Assembly (NCBI GenBank): GCA_947462335.1
Contig: OX381705.1
Span: 32,945,570 to 33,009,569, forward strand
Source of the DNA: Harmothoe impar
Lineage: Eukaryota > Annelida > Polychaeta > Phyllodocida > Polynoidae
DNA length: 64,000 nucleotides
Direction: 5' to 3'
Part shown: one piece after another, positions 24,401 to 35,690 of the stretch
Layout: each line of letters starts with the position of its first letter
How positions within the stretch are numbered: position 1 is the first letter of the stretch
Notes under the pieces: generated by a model
Databases searched by the model: none
Seen by the model: only the letters and a program-made list of their open reading frames with translations
Told to the model about the DNA's origin: nothing
Made by a program: the position numbers and the translations under genes

Positions 24401-25034
24401 TGAATCTAACAAACATTGCCCTATACTTTCTCTGATGAGCACCGCTAACATAAAGCGTTCATGTGCGTATTACATTTTTGACGTTCTCTGTTCTCTGAAA
24501 AATATGTTAAAAATAAACGAATATATCAAAGTATTATGATAAGTTTTGTGGATCAATGAGCTCTAAAATACTATAATGTGACCTATTCTGCTGGACCTAG
24601 GTACTATTGTATCGCTCTACCTATAACCAATGTATGTATGCATTCCAGTTGGAGTCTTGCAAAACCAATTGACGATGGGGAGTCTTTAGATGATCCCGTC
24701 TTGAACCTGCATGTCGAACATCACTGCCGCATCGTGTTGGGGGAGAGTGAGGACAACAGATGTGGGTGGGTTCTCATGTTGTTTTATATCTTGATGCATA
24801 CAACTACGGTTTCATAACAGGGATTGGGAAAAATACGAAAACAACACTGTAGTTTTCTGTAGATGGGAAGGGGACATTTTCGCTCATATCTCTGGCATGA
24901 TTCTGTTGTTTTCTTTCAGAGTGATAACATGGGAGGATTTTCTCTTGGAACAGGCACTATATATTATTTGTTCACGCCCCAATCGAGCTTTGGCAGGACA
25001 GTCAAGTCATAAGATGACAGTGTTATCAGTCTGA
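21452..25034 (+). CDS. PHF24: PHF24-like gene C (complete model, 399 aa)
   Basis: Seven exons: 21452-21757, 22261-22443, 22801-22879, 23300-23499, 23914-24113, 24649-24765 and 24920-25034 (TGA 25032). Phases are 0, 0, 1, 0, 2, 2; total 1200 nt, essentially the length of vertebrate PHF24. An in-frame TAG at 21434 precedes the ATG. Residues 20-65 form a Q/E/R-rich probable helix, then a TTDERFRIRPPTPEP segment. The PHD finger is complete: C109, C112, C122, C125, H130, C133, C160, C163. EF-hand loop 230-241 (DTNGDGMIDWWE) is canonical. A second loop at 279-290 is five aspartates then GRISEYA, lacking Glu at position 12, followed by YRSWY at 295-299. The end reads ITWEDFLLEQALYIICSRPN. Unlike gene B it starts MMSP, so no myristoylation site unless an upstream exon exists. 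The 24766 donor is GTGGGT, the weakest splice site in the model. Confidence 0.88.
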
Positions 25035-25205
25035 GATTACGATATATACAACTGTTGGCTAAGACACACGGAACATGAACCTCTATTGGTGTCAGGATTA
25101 GGATGCGACACACATTCAGTACAGTGTACACAATATGTAAATTGCCATTGCTCAAAACTATGTTTTACTCTGTTCTTTGTTATCTGTTCCCAAGAGGAAA
25201 TATGC

Positions 25206-25211
25206 AATAAA
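25206..25211 (+). terminator. Poly(A) signal AATAAA of PHF24-like gene C
   Basis: AATAAA sits 172 nt after the gene C stop codon in AT-rich sequence. Confidence 0.55.
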
Positions 25212-26856
25212 GAATTGATATTGTTGGAATAAACAATAATTATGTATGCAGGTATTATAGAATAATATCATGATACCGGAGCATGTATAATTATGATCAC
25301 AAATACGGTACTATGTACCGTAGCTTTGTTAATTGTATTGTTGTAGTTGTATTGTAAGTTGATGGGGGCAATACATTACCACAAATTCATCGTAGGAGTA
25401 GCTTTGTAATTTGAAGAGGTAGACAAAATGCAATTCTCCTGCAAACAATACATGTTTTTATATGTACATTCACTATGTAATAAATTGGTATGGTATTGTG
25501 GTATGGGAGAACGCTTTAATTCTTTAATAATGTTTGAACAAAATCAATGTACAGTACTCTGGTTGGGTTGGAATTGGTGCTTTCTTATATCCACCAAGAA
25601 GGTTAAAGCTGCACCGTCAGGGAATAAGTTCAGCATTTTCCATACATGGACTAAAATAACAGTTCCACCAGAGGGCAGCAGAGTTTGGACAGGGGACCAT
25701 GAGCATATTGGCCCAATCTTGTGCCTGTAAGAGCTGAGCTCCCAGCCCTTAAGAGCCCTCTTGTGAATAAAAACTGAACTATATCAAAAAGTACTTTTGG
25801 CCTCACTTCAACCATGACAGTCAATTAAGCTTTAAGTATACATGACTAAGTCATTACCAATGCATATGTCAGCGCGCATCATTGCAGCTCGTTCTGCATT
25901 GAAACCCATCCAAACCAGGTAATATCACCAGGAGGCTTTTTTCTCTTTAAAGATAGTGGGTAAAATGTGTTTTCAAGAGAATTTTCATGAACCAAAAATT
26001 ACAGTCAAAGTCGGGGGATGTGCTTAATTTCCTATATAAGGCATGATAATGAGTAAGAAATACATGTATAACGAAAACCTAAACGTACTCGTTACCATAG
26101 TATTTCCAAATAAAAACGTGGTCGTTTCCAAACAGAAAAAAGCTCCTGATCCTTTTACTACAATGCATGTACACTACAATTTTTTTCGTAGTTCAGTAAG
26201 CTACTTCGAGGGGGCGTTTGTGTGCATTCAGATGAAAAAAGACAGCTCAATTAGAATGCAATTTGAATACTGAGAAAGCCACTCGTTAGCAAGAATCTTG
26301 CAAATATAGAAATAATGTGTTCTTCTCATAGTACTAGAAATAAAATATTTCGGTATATTATATCCATGGAAGATGAAGGGACATTTCGAAAACGTCTGAT
26401 GCAGAGATGGGTTGGCCCTGAAGTCGTTTCATATATGCAGCACGAGGTGACGCCACCGCTGCAGTGTGCGGCTGTGGTTCGCCTGCAACAAAAACGTCCC
26501 GGTACGATCCGTAAGGGTCCAGTTGCCTGCTGGCCCAGAGCCCATTCATTTTAGCACCATTCAATTTAATCTAACGAAAAACGTTGGTAGTGGGGAAACC
26601 TTATTCGTATATACCTATAGAGAAAATTTGGATCCCCAGGTTTTAAAAACGTTTGCAGAGTCTGGAAAACGTGTTTTCTTTTGTTAGCTGCGATACCGTT
26701 ACAATACCAAGGGGGATACAGGGGTTATTGAAAAATGGGGGTCGTGTTAGTTTGACACCTCTTAGTCAGCAGCTTTGGTGGCATCCACCTGGGCCAGTCA
26801 CCACCCCTGCAACTGAGTGGTGGTGGCATGTATACACTTGTTTCATCAGCCATGTT

Positions 26857-26870
26857 CCACTAGGGGGAGC
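26857..26870 (+). promoter_or_regulatory. CTCF-like motif
   Basis: CCACTAGGGGGAGC fits the CTCF core CCASYAGRKGGCRS except for one base. Bilaterians carry CTCF, but a single 14-bp match in 64 kb may be chance. Confidence 0.25.
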
Positions 26871-27412
26871 CCCTGTAGAGCAGCTGGTTACAGGGGCTAA
26901 CTCCTAACACTGCCCCTGGGCCCCATAGGTTTAACATGGGGGCAGAGACACCTCTCACAATATGTCAATAATCATATAGAAATAGTACTCCCCTGGCTTA
27001 GAAATTTCTCATGTCTAAAGGGAAATAGTGTAAGTATATATGCCTCTGATATTGGACCAATATCTTATTTCAAAAATGATTTAGATCATGATAAATATGA
27101 GTGTAAAACCATAACAAGAGGAGGGGTGCAGGAGGAGGTTAATGGGTGTGGGTGTTGACTGGTAACATAAACAAAAACGGCCCATAGGGGGCACCAAGGT
27201 GATTAAATGTACTTTACTCCACCACAGGGGATGGTGTTAATCATTATTACAGGCCTGAAAATCTTATCTCTGGGGTAAGTATCCCTCCTCCAGTGTCTGG
27301 TCCTGTCACCACAAGGTGGCTGGGGCTTGTCGCACCCCCCTTGGCTGATCAAGAAAGTGTGGGTAACCAGATCAGCCCCTGTAGACCAAGGAAACTACCC
27401 AGGTCGACACTA

Positions 27413-27426
27413 GCGCCATCTACTGT
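27413..27426 (-). promoter_or_regulatory. CTCF-like motif, opposite orientation
   Basis: On the minus strand ACAGTAGATGGCGC fits the CTCF core at all positions but the first. It faces the motif at 26857. Confidence 0.3.
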
Positions 27427-27778
27427 TGACCACTGATGAAACCAGTGTATAACACTGACACCTCACCTAGCCACTGGCAGCTGAACTGCAGGGCATAGTG
27501 ACACAGAATTATAACTGAAACATCAATATTTGAATATCATTTCAGATTTAATATCCATTCTCACATTACATAAATTATCATGGTGCATAACAATTATTGC
27601 ACAATTTCATGAATATGTCACTACATGTATCATAAAACCTAAATTAATACCCTGACATGTTATTGCTAAATAGATCACCACGCCCCCTGTTGTTAAAAAT
27701 AATAATATCAAATAATAAAAATAATAAAATATAATCACTCCCTAAATCCGTCACTGTTTCCAACGGCACCATGCAAGC

Positions 27779-27930
27779 AGAGGCGGAAACTGGATTTTGA
27801 AAGGGGGGCGGGCCATTGTGAGCTATTGTTTAAAAATCCCCCAAAAATATCTACTAAAAGACCCCCCTTAAATTCCAGCCTAAAAAGGGGGCGTACACCG
27901 CCACCCCCCCCCCCCCTAAATCCCCCCTGC
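27779..27930. repeat. Dispersed C/G-rich repeat, copy 2
   Basis: Shares GGATTTTGAAA near the start and AAAAGGGGGCGTAC(A/G)CCG in the core with the copy at 699-822, followed by a C14 run. Confidence 0.6.
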
Positions 27931-28689
27931 TGGCAAGTGGGCTGTCCTCATCAAAGACGATAGGAATCTAAATGTACCAATGCACCATTGCGCTCCTATA
28001 CCATGAAACAAGACGCCGCTGGTGCTATCTAGACCTTACCTATATACATGTAACAGCAACTTAATCCTTCAACGTCTGGTCTAGATGGAGGTCTACCTAT
28101 ACTCTACGGGGGAACGTCCTTAGTGAAATTTGACATCGATTCCAACCCAAACCCAAACCGATCCCTATCCTACCCTTATCTTGATTTAACAGTATAAGCC
28201 AAAAGTTTGACAATTGCCAATTCCAACCCCACACGACTGACCAATGACTTGCTTGCCCCTCCCGACCCCTGCAGCCTCTGATAGATCCCAAGGGCCACAT
28301 CAAAGCTGATAGGCGTCGATATCATGTCAGGAACACCGGGGGAGAAGGGCGTCGGTGGTGAAATCGGTCGGCGAACCTTCCATCTACAGTGGGCAGAGGA
28401 GCGGCTAATTCAGTTATACGCTACTTAACGCCCAGCCAATGTGTGTGCTCAATAATACATGAGGCTGTTATGTAGCCGTCTTGTCGGCTGTATTAAACTT
28501 GGATGGGCTGACCATCATACTTTTCAGCCCAGCTGCCTGCAGACCAGGGCCACCAACAGCCCCAGTGGTCAGCATTCTGTACATACAAATGAGCAGTGAG
28601 TAGCCGTTTGCAGGCCATTTAAGCCACCTGAGCAGCAAGGGTATGGGTCTCTGACAGCTACCTACAGCAAAACCAGGACCTGCAGTACC

Positions 28690-29690
28690 TAGGTCATCAG
28701 CTTTGCATGTCCTTTTACCAGCACCTAGGTCATCAACTGCAGCACCCAGGTCATCACACAGGGCATCCAGGTCATCCCCCACAGCACCCAATACATCATC
28801 CATGCCACCTACCAATCACCAGCAGCACCCTCGTCATCACACACAGTGCCCAGGTGATCCCTTGCATCACCCAAGTCATCACTAGTAGCACCCTGACCAT
28901 CACACACACCGTGCCCAGGTCATCCCTTGCATCACCCAAGTCATCACTAGTAGCACCCTGACCATCACACACAGTGTCCAGGTCATACCTTGCATCACCC
29001 AAGTCATCACTAGTAGCACCCTGACCATCACACACAGTGCCCAGGTCATCCCTTGCGTCACCCAAGTCATCACTAGTAGCACACTGACCATCACACACAG
29101 TGCCCAGGTCATCCCTTGCATCACCCAAGTCATCACTAGTAGCACCCTGACCATCACACACAGTGCCCAGGTCATCCCTTGCGTCACCCAAGTCATCACT
29201 AGTAGCACACTGACCATCACACACAGTGCCCATGTCATCCCTTGCATCACCCAAGTCATCACTAGTAGCACCCTGACCATCACACACAGTGTCCAGGTCA
29301 TCCCTTGCATCACCCAGGTCATCACTAGTAGCACCCTGACCATCACACACAGTGTCCAGGTCATCCATTGCATCACCCAAGTCATCACTAGTAGCACCCA
29401 GGTCATCACCCACAGTATCCAGGTCATCCCTTGCAACACCCAAGTCATCACTAGTAGCACCCCGACCATCACCCACATTGTCCAGGTCATCCCTTGCATC
29501 ACCCAAGTCATCACTAGTAGCACCCTGACCATCACACACAGTGTCCAGGTCATCCATTGCATCACCCAAGTCATCACTAGTAGCACCCCGACCATCACCC
29601 ACAGTATCCAGGTCATCCCTTGCAACACCCAAGTCATCACTAGTAGCACCCCGACCATCACCCACATTGTCCAGAGTACACACAAGGCAT
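28690..29690. repeat. 63-bp minisatellite with higher-order structure
   Basis: About 13 regular 63-bp units (each containing CATCACTAGTAGCACCCTGA) run from about 28822 to 29685, preceded by a degenerate part with a shorter unit. Variant units alternate with a 126-bp period near 29040-29240 and repeat with a 189-bp period (29411 versus 29600). Because 63 is divisible by 3, two minus-strand frames stay open for 265 and 295 codons (21-residue unit with DDLGDARDDL). The codons simply follow the repeat, so I do not call a gene. Confidence 0.9.
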
Positions 29691-29729
29691 CAAACACAGC
29701 ACCTAGTTCATATAATATAATGGCTCTAA

Positions 29730-29925
29730 ACCCCTAAATTCGATATGGCGACATGGGCATTTCTTAAAATCGACATGCGACATGAGGCCTAGTGACATGC
29801 GACATGAGGCTTAGTGACAGGGGACATGGACATTTCTTGAATTGACATGGGACATGAGCATTTCAAGCGACATAGACATGCGACATGGTCATTTCTTAAA
29901 TCCGACATGCGACATATGGGGACCC
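29730..29925 (+). repeat. GACATG-rich dispersed repeat, copy 1
   Basis: Repeated GCGACATGAGGC and CATTTCTTAAAATCGACATG motifs. The same family appears on the opposite strand at about 35318-35512, where GTCGATTTTAAGAAATAGCC is its reverse complement with few changes. Confidence 0.7.
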
Positions 29926-29930
29926 CCCAT

Positions 29931-31589
29931 CAAGGGCCCCAATATAGCCCTATACTGCTATATACACTGGCCAGGTCATCTAAAGTGTACACGTAAACCA
30001 TCAAGATTTTAACTATGTTTAACTTGTCCATTTTATGACAGCAGGATATGAATGCACCTACATAGCCCAACTGCCAAAATATGCTCATGCATTTTATACA
30101 CACCGGGAGCAATCTATAACATTATTGTATAAAAAAGGTTTCATGCAAATTGTTTTTCTACTCACACAACACAGGAGTCTTTGGAGGCGTTATCTCTCAC
30201 GAACTCCATTTAGTCCCATTATAGAAACAACTCTCGCAGAAAACTGGCACCACCCCCTGCCTGCCTTACTCGAGCTGCTCCAATAGTAATCTCTATTGAG
30301 CACAGAGAGCAGTACATTTAGGTCTATGGCCCTGATGTGGCTGTGGGAGATGTCAACTTGATCTTATACACTGCATAGCTTAAGACGAGTTGTGTCATGG
30401 AATTGAAGTGGTAGACAGTAAAAAAAAGTATTGCATGAAAAAGAAAGACATTTCTACCTTCTCTCTATATATCAATATGCCACAGTAAGTCCAAAGCTGG
30501 ATTGTATATAACTGAATTCTATCTGATATGTGGGCACTATAAAGTATGGGTCTATAAGCCTAATTCTGGAAAGGGGAAGGAACCCATTTAAACTGTGTCT
30601 TGGTGTACATCTCCGCTTAGTAATGTACGTCTGCCTATCTTTTTATCAGTATAGTCTCCCTCTCTCTCTCTCCCCCTCTCTTTCTTACTCTCTGTATCAG
30701 ATAATATAATCTGTCCGTAACGTTCCACTACTGTCATATATTAAAGGTGTAGGCTTATGATCTTTGACTCAACTCATTCTGCGATATGGATTTTAGCCCC
30801 TTTGAAAGAAATGGGGTTTCAGCCAAGAGAGTGTAATAAAGGTTATATAAAGTGCCATTAGAATACTAACAAAGGACTAGGCGCTATGCTGGGCACAAAT
30901 GCCTTTCTACTGGAAGAGACCCATGGGAAAATGTGGCCCGAAACAGGTGGTGCTGCATTGCGCCACTTACAAGGGCATATATATCTAGCGAGCTGGGTAT
31001 ATATCTATTATGGCCTTATACCTTTTGGCTGATGTAGCCTATCAGGTAACTGTAGCACTGAAGGAATCGTTTGTGGAAGTAAATATCTCAGAATCATTTG
31101 CGGCAGTGATGCGAAATATCCGGCTGAAGTCGACAGTGTTTGATAACATCCATGGTTGAAACTGGTATGGTAAATTGCAGTTGCAGAGCTTATTGGTAGG
31201 TCTGAATATTCTTTGTGCAACGACAGGGTCTAAGGAATTATGTGGGGAGTAGATGGGTCTACTTAATGTGCAAGGCATAGGACAAATCGTGCCTGGTCAA
31301 CGCTCCAGGTGCAACATCAATATTTGACTAGATAAGTGGTTTGATTTCTGTCCGCTCGCCTCTTGCCATAGCCGCTGCTATGGTCGGCTGGCTGTATCTC
31401 ATGCGGCCTTGGGCCTTGGCCCATTTGTCAATGCCGACTGGCAGGCCTGACTGTCCAGTCCCATCCTTACATGCGGATTTATCGGCGCCTACCGCCCCAA
31501 ACTAAAGCTGCCAGACTGGGCCAACCAGGGCTCACCTGTCATCTGTCAAACTCAGTTTGACTCTGCCTCTCTTCAGCCAGACCCACAGC
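29931..31589. other. Non-coding stretch
   Basis: Contains a (CT)n tract at about 30656-30690 and otherwise unique-looking AT-rich sequence. No coding exon recognised. Confidence 0.5.
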
Positions 31590-32035
31590 TGTCTACACAC
31601 CAACATTCCTTAATGTGACTACCCTTGCACCAACCTCCCACAGCTCGTGGCCACCCTTGTACTCACCGACGTCCCACATAGTTTGCTGTGCTCGACAATG
31701 TCTCACATATTTATCTGTAACCGTTTGTGGCCACCTTTGTACTCACCAATTTCCCACAGCTTTATCTGTGGCCTCCCTTGTACTCAACAATGTCCCACAG
31801 CTTTAGCTGTGGCCACCCATGTACTCAATAATGTACCCACAGCTTTAGCTGTGGCCAGCCTTGTATTCAGCAATGTCCCACAGCTTTAGCTGTGGCTACC
31901 CTTGTACTCAATAATGTCCCACAGTTTTAGCTGTTGCCATCCTTGTATTCAACAATGTCCCACAGCTTTAGCTGTAACCACCCTTGTACTCACCAACATC
32001 CCATAGCTTTAGCTGTAACCACCATTGTACCAACT
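31590..32035. repeat. 41-bp minisatellite
   Basis: About ten units spaced 41-42 bp (CCCACAG at 31753, 31794, 31836, 31877, 31918, 31959). Each contains the near-palindrome ACAGCTTTAGCTGT, which can form a small hairpin. The period is not a multiple of 3, so overlapping frames are by-products. Confidence 0.85.
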
Positions 32036-32821
32036 TCTTCTTCATGGGATGCCTCATCATTGACATATAAGTTACACACTGTATAGGTACAGTGTATTAG
32101 AGGTATGCGCCACCATAGTAGTCTATGGAAAGTTGACTTTATTTTGTCCTAAGCTGTTGTTAGTCTGTGTGAATGTGTTATCATCCAATAGAAGGTCTAG
32201 AGCTATGGGAAAAATACATTCCACTTTTGTATACATTATTAAAAGACAGCATGGAAACCCTCATCTGTGGCTACAGTTGAACTACCGACCTTTTTTTCTT
32301 TTTGCAATTTCAGGTGACTTGGGGCCCCTAGAAGAGACGACTTTGTAACCCAGGTTCGGGTGGTGAGGGGAGGGGGCACCTCCTCATGTGCTGACCTTTG
32401 TACCAAGAGAGGAGCATGGTACAACTGCAGTGTTTTCCTTTCCAGTAGCCCTTGGACGCTGTGGTTCAATAGTGGGTGACTTATTTTCCCAAGGTACCCT
32501 TCTTGAGTACCACTATGCCACCACTAGCCGCTATAAAGGATCAATTTGAACAAACCCCGATAGGACCTGCTTGTATGGTACAACGCGCCACTATGCGACA
32601 ACATAGAGGTACCCCAGGAAGTGGATAAATGCGTACTAGACATAGAGATAGATCTCATACAATTATGATTCATGTTAGGCTCTCCTGAAAAATCTTTCCA
32701 TGATGAAGGAGATTGTCACTTCAGCTTCACATGTCATAATACACAGGGAGTGCTTCTATAGGATACATTGGGGTTTGTTCTGCAGGGCCTACCATTATCC
32801 ATATATTAATTCGCTTCATTG

Positions 32822-33085
32822 ACAACATGACCAATGGACGAGGTGGCTACTGGACCTTGTGGAAAAACAAGGAAAATGTGGCCAAATCTCTGGACTATGT
32901 GGCCAAAAATGGACGCTGTGGCCAATAGACTATGCGACCAATTGATTAAGTCGCCAATGGACGATATGGCCGATTTTTGGAGGGTTAACACGTGGCCAAA
33001 AGATAGTGGCCAGAAGACGATGTGGCCAATGGACGATGTGGCCAAAAGATAATGTGGCCAAAATACTATGTGGCCAATGGTCTTG
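32822..33085. repeat. 16-bp minisatellite
   Basis: Units of the form TGTGGCCAATGGACGA are exact 16-mers at 33017-33080 and degenerate to the left. Confidence 0.8.
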
Positions 33086-35299
33086 GCCACATCAGCTTTT
33101 GGCCCCAGCGTCAATAGGATTCCCATATTCCCATTTACCTCTATCTCAGCACTGCTGTCCCTCTTCTCATGGCGTGTGTGTTATGAAATGATGCATTACA
33201 CAGAATAGATTCGTCTGCCACTTCTGAAACGCTCGATTCCTGTTCCCTGTAGATCCATTTTCTTTATACCGATACTTTTACAGATTATGACCTACGACAA
33301 TATATAGAGGGTCTATCCGTAGAGCATCTCACATCGAATTAACATGGTTGACCATGCACAACAGATTCACACGGGTGGGGCTCTACTAAACGGACGTCAT
33401 ACTGTCACCAACACACCCATCCATAGCTGAATAATAGTTGGGAATCATCATGAGCTTACCTCATAATCATGAAAACTATGCTCTTAAACTACAACTCGAA
33501 GTGAAGTCCCATGTAATATAACAAAGGATAATATCAAAGCTTGTATACGTATACCTTGATATGGGCACATGTAATGGGAATCTGCAGGGCTTTTAAGCCA
33601 TGCAGGGAAGCCATTGAAGGCCAGCCATTGAGACCAGCACAATGCATCCATAACTTGGGCAGTATCCATGCGGTAAGAATATATAGAAGCCATATTTGGA
33701 CACGATGGGAGAACCGTTTGAATGTAGGACTACCAAGATAATTGCCTTGAAGAAGACGTCATTGTGCGGCCTCTAAATATATAGAGAAGAGGTAGGAGGG
33801 CTGCGTAACGCATGAGGGGGATTACCCAAGGGAGCAAATCAGTTATTCTCAGGCCATCAGTCATGAATCCCAATAAATGCAGTGAGCTGGCCGGATGAAA
33901 AATCAATCAGATACAGGGCAGTAGGTGGGAGCAGCTCGGCGGGATTGCCTGCTGAGCCGGAGAGTAGCTCATTCTGGGTGTCTGTGGATATTCCACACGG
34001 CTTGTCAGAGCTGCATCCCACTCTAGCCTTCTTTGTTAGACCCCTTAGCTGGCGCTAATAAGGTTACCTCATGGGATTTCTCTATGCCCGATGACCGCCA
34101 AGCAATTTCAAAGGCAACGTCCCCTGGCGTTCGGCTGTAATCTTTCTACAGAATTGGGAATCCGAGCAGTGTTTATGCGGCAAGCAAATATAGCATGACC
34201 AGTAGACATGTGAAATAGGAATATATGCAACCAATATTCTGTGACTAGTGAATCAATTGGTTCATTAATTCAATGGTGAATTCAGATGTGTCCCGCACTA
34301 ACGATATGGTCATATATTAGTATTCCTATAATCATAGATAGCATACATAGCAAAAGTCCTTATGCCAACAAATAAGATATGAAAAAGAGTGTTCATATAA
34401 TTATAAAGGTTCTGATGGGACATAATAGCTGGTAAGAGTGATTCAATGTAGATAACAAACATAATGACTAATATGATCATTGAATACCCAGCTTCTGTAT
34501 TCATTAGTAACCTGGGAGGAATAATAAGACAATAATACCAGTGATAAAGGTGTTTTAGGTTTCCCAACTCTAGCTAGTACTACGTAATCTGAAATACACC
34601 TTTATTGTTGGCCTCATGAACAGCGCTGTAGTATTTTTTGTTGGCACAGCCTCCAAGAGGACCACCAAACTATAACCACCCATTGCACCCTTCTCCATTT
34701 GTCACATCGCCCGTTATAACATTTGCCATTTCTCAATTTATTCTAGCGCCGTCACACAATTCATGCGCGACATAAAGTAGTGTCCAATCTGCATGTGTAA
34801 TTCTCCTTGGTAATTCTACGCACCATGCCATAGCAACGGCAATGACGTACTCCTGTCAGGGAAACGTCATGCTGTCTCCTGGCGACCTCTTGTGGGAATT
34901 TTAGGAACTGGTGGCTACGCCCATAGTCTTTCAACCTGATGATGAGCAGGGAGGGGGATGTGTAGCATACATCATGTCTGTATATCCCGCTGTATATCAT
35001 ATCCCCCGGCCAAAGTTCGCACTAACTACTTCCATTTGGGCGGACTGCTTTGATGTGAGTTAGTATTACTAAGGGTCACTCAGCGTCTTCCTGTCACCTT
35101 GACCCTCTTTAGACTAGATGAAGGTCGCTGCCCTACCGACCTACCGTAGTACATGTAACCAACCACATGCAGTATTTCCCCTGAACTCCAATCTGAGCAA
35201 TGGGATTTGGGGGTATTCCGGGGTATTCCTACAGATAACCGCCGCATGTACATGTACCCCCCCCCCCCCCGACCCTAATCTGCTGTTAAAATAGGGGGT
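33086..35299. other. Non-coding stretch
   Basis: No exon or repeat recognised except a C13 run and a G13 run near 35257-35320. The part 33900-34170 is higher-complexity and GC-richer than its surroundings, but I cannot assign it a role. Confidence 0.45.
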
Positions 35300-35317
35300 A
35301 TAGCTGGGGGGGGGGGG

Positions 35318-35512
35318 ATGTCGCATGTCGAACTGAAAAAACGGCCCTGTCGCATGTCGGTGTCACTTAATAATGCCCATCTTCCATGTCGATTTTAAGA
35401 ATTGCTCATGTCCCCTGGCACAAACTTTTCAAGTCTCATGTCGCATGTCACTAGGCTCATGTCGGATGTCGATTTTAAGAAATAGCCATGTCGCCGTGTC
35501 GAATTTAGCCAT
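35318..35512 (-). repeat. GACATG-rich dispersed repeat, copy 2 (inverted)
   Basis: Reverse-complement counterpart of 29730-29925: CATGTCGCATGTCACTAGGC and ATGTCGATTTTAAGAA match that copy on the other strand. Confidence 0.7.
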
Positions 35513-35554
35513 CTACCCCTATAAAATATGACCGCTCCTTTGACCCTTTAGAAC

Positions 35555-35690
35555 CATTTTTGTAAATAAAAAACGTTATACAACAATTTATAACGCTCTA
35601 AGGCTCCTTACTGTGGCATAACGTTATATAAAGTTTTAAAACGTTATTTTGACGTAAAATAACGTTTTTATGTTAGCTGGGATGGCTGTA
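35555..35690. repeat. AACGTT-rich MITE-like repeat, copy 1
   Basis: Multiple AACGTTAT/ATAACGTT motifs, AAGGCTCCTTACTGTGGCAT in the middle and TTAGCTGGG at the right edge. The reverse complement occurs at 40493-40625. Confidence 0.65.

Larger units (their letters stand above)
26831..27450. repeat. Putative inverted-repeat element of about 620 bp
   Basis: TATACACTTGTTTCATCAG (26831-26849) and its near reverse complement at 27432-27450 (one mismatch in 19) bound a G/C-rich interior. CTCF-like motifs lie close inside each end. No transposase frame. Confidence 0.45.
25035..28689. other. Non-coding region right of gene C
   Basis: Contains the gene C 3' end, AACGTTT-rich repeat relics (about 26575-26690), an inverted-repeat element (26831-27450) and a dispersed G/C-rich repeat (27779-27930). 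The open frames here are short and without recognisable motifs. Confidence 0.5.

Noticed and set aside
28690..29690. CRISPR-like array
   Set aside because: Units are contiguous with no unique spacers, and the DNA is animal.
28796..29697. Two overlapping minus-strand frames of 295 and 265 codons
   Set aside because: Both are the 63-bp minisatellite read in different frames; the period divisible by 3 keeps them open, and neither has splice or domain support.
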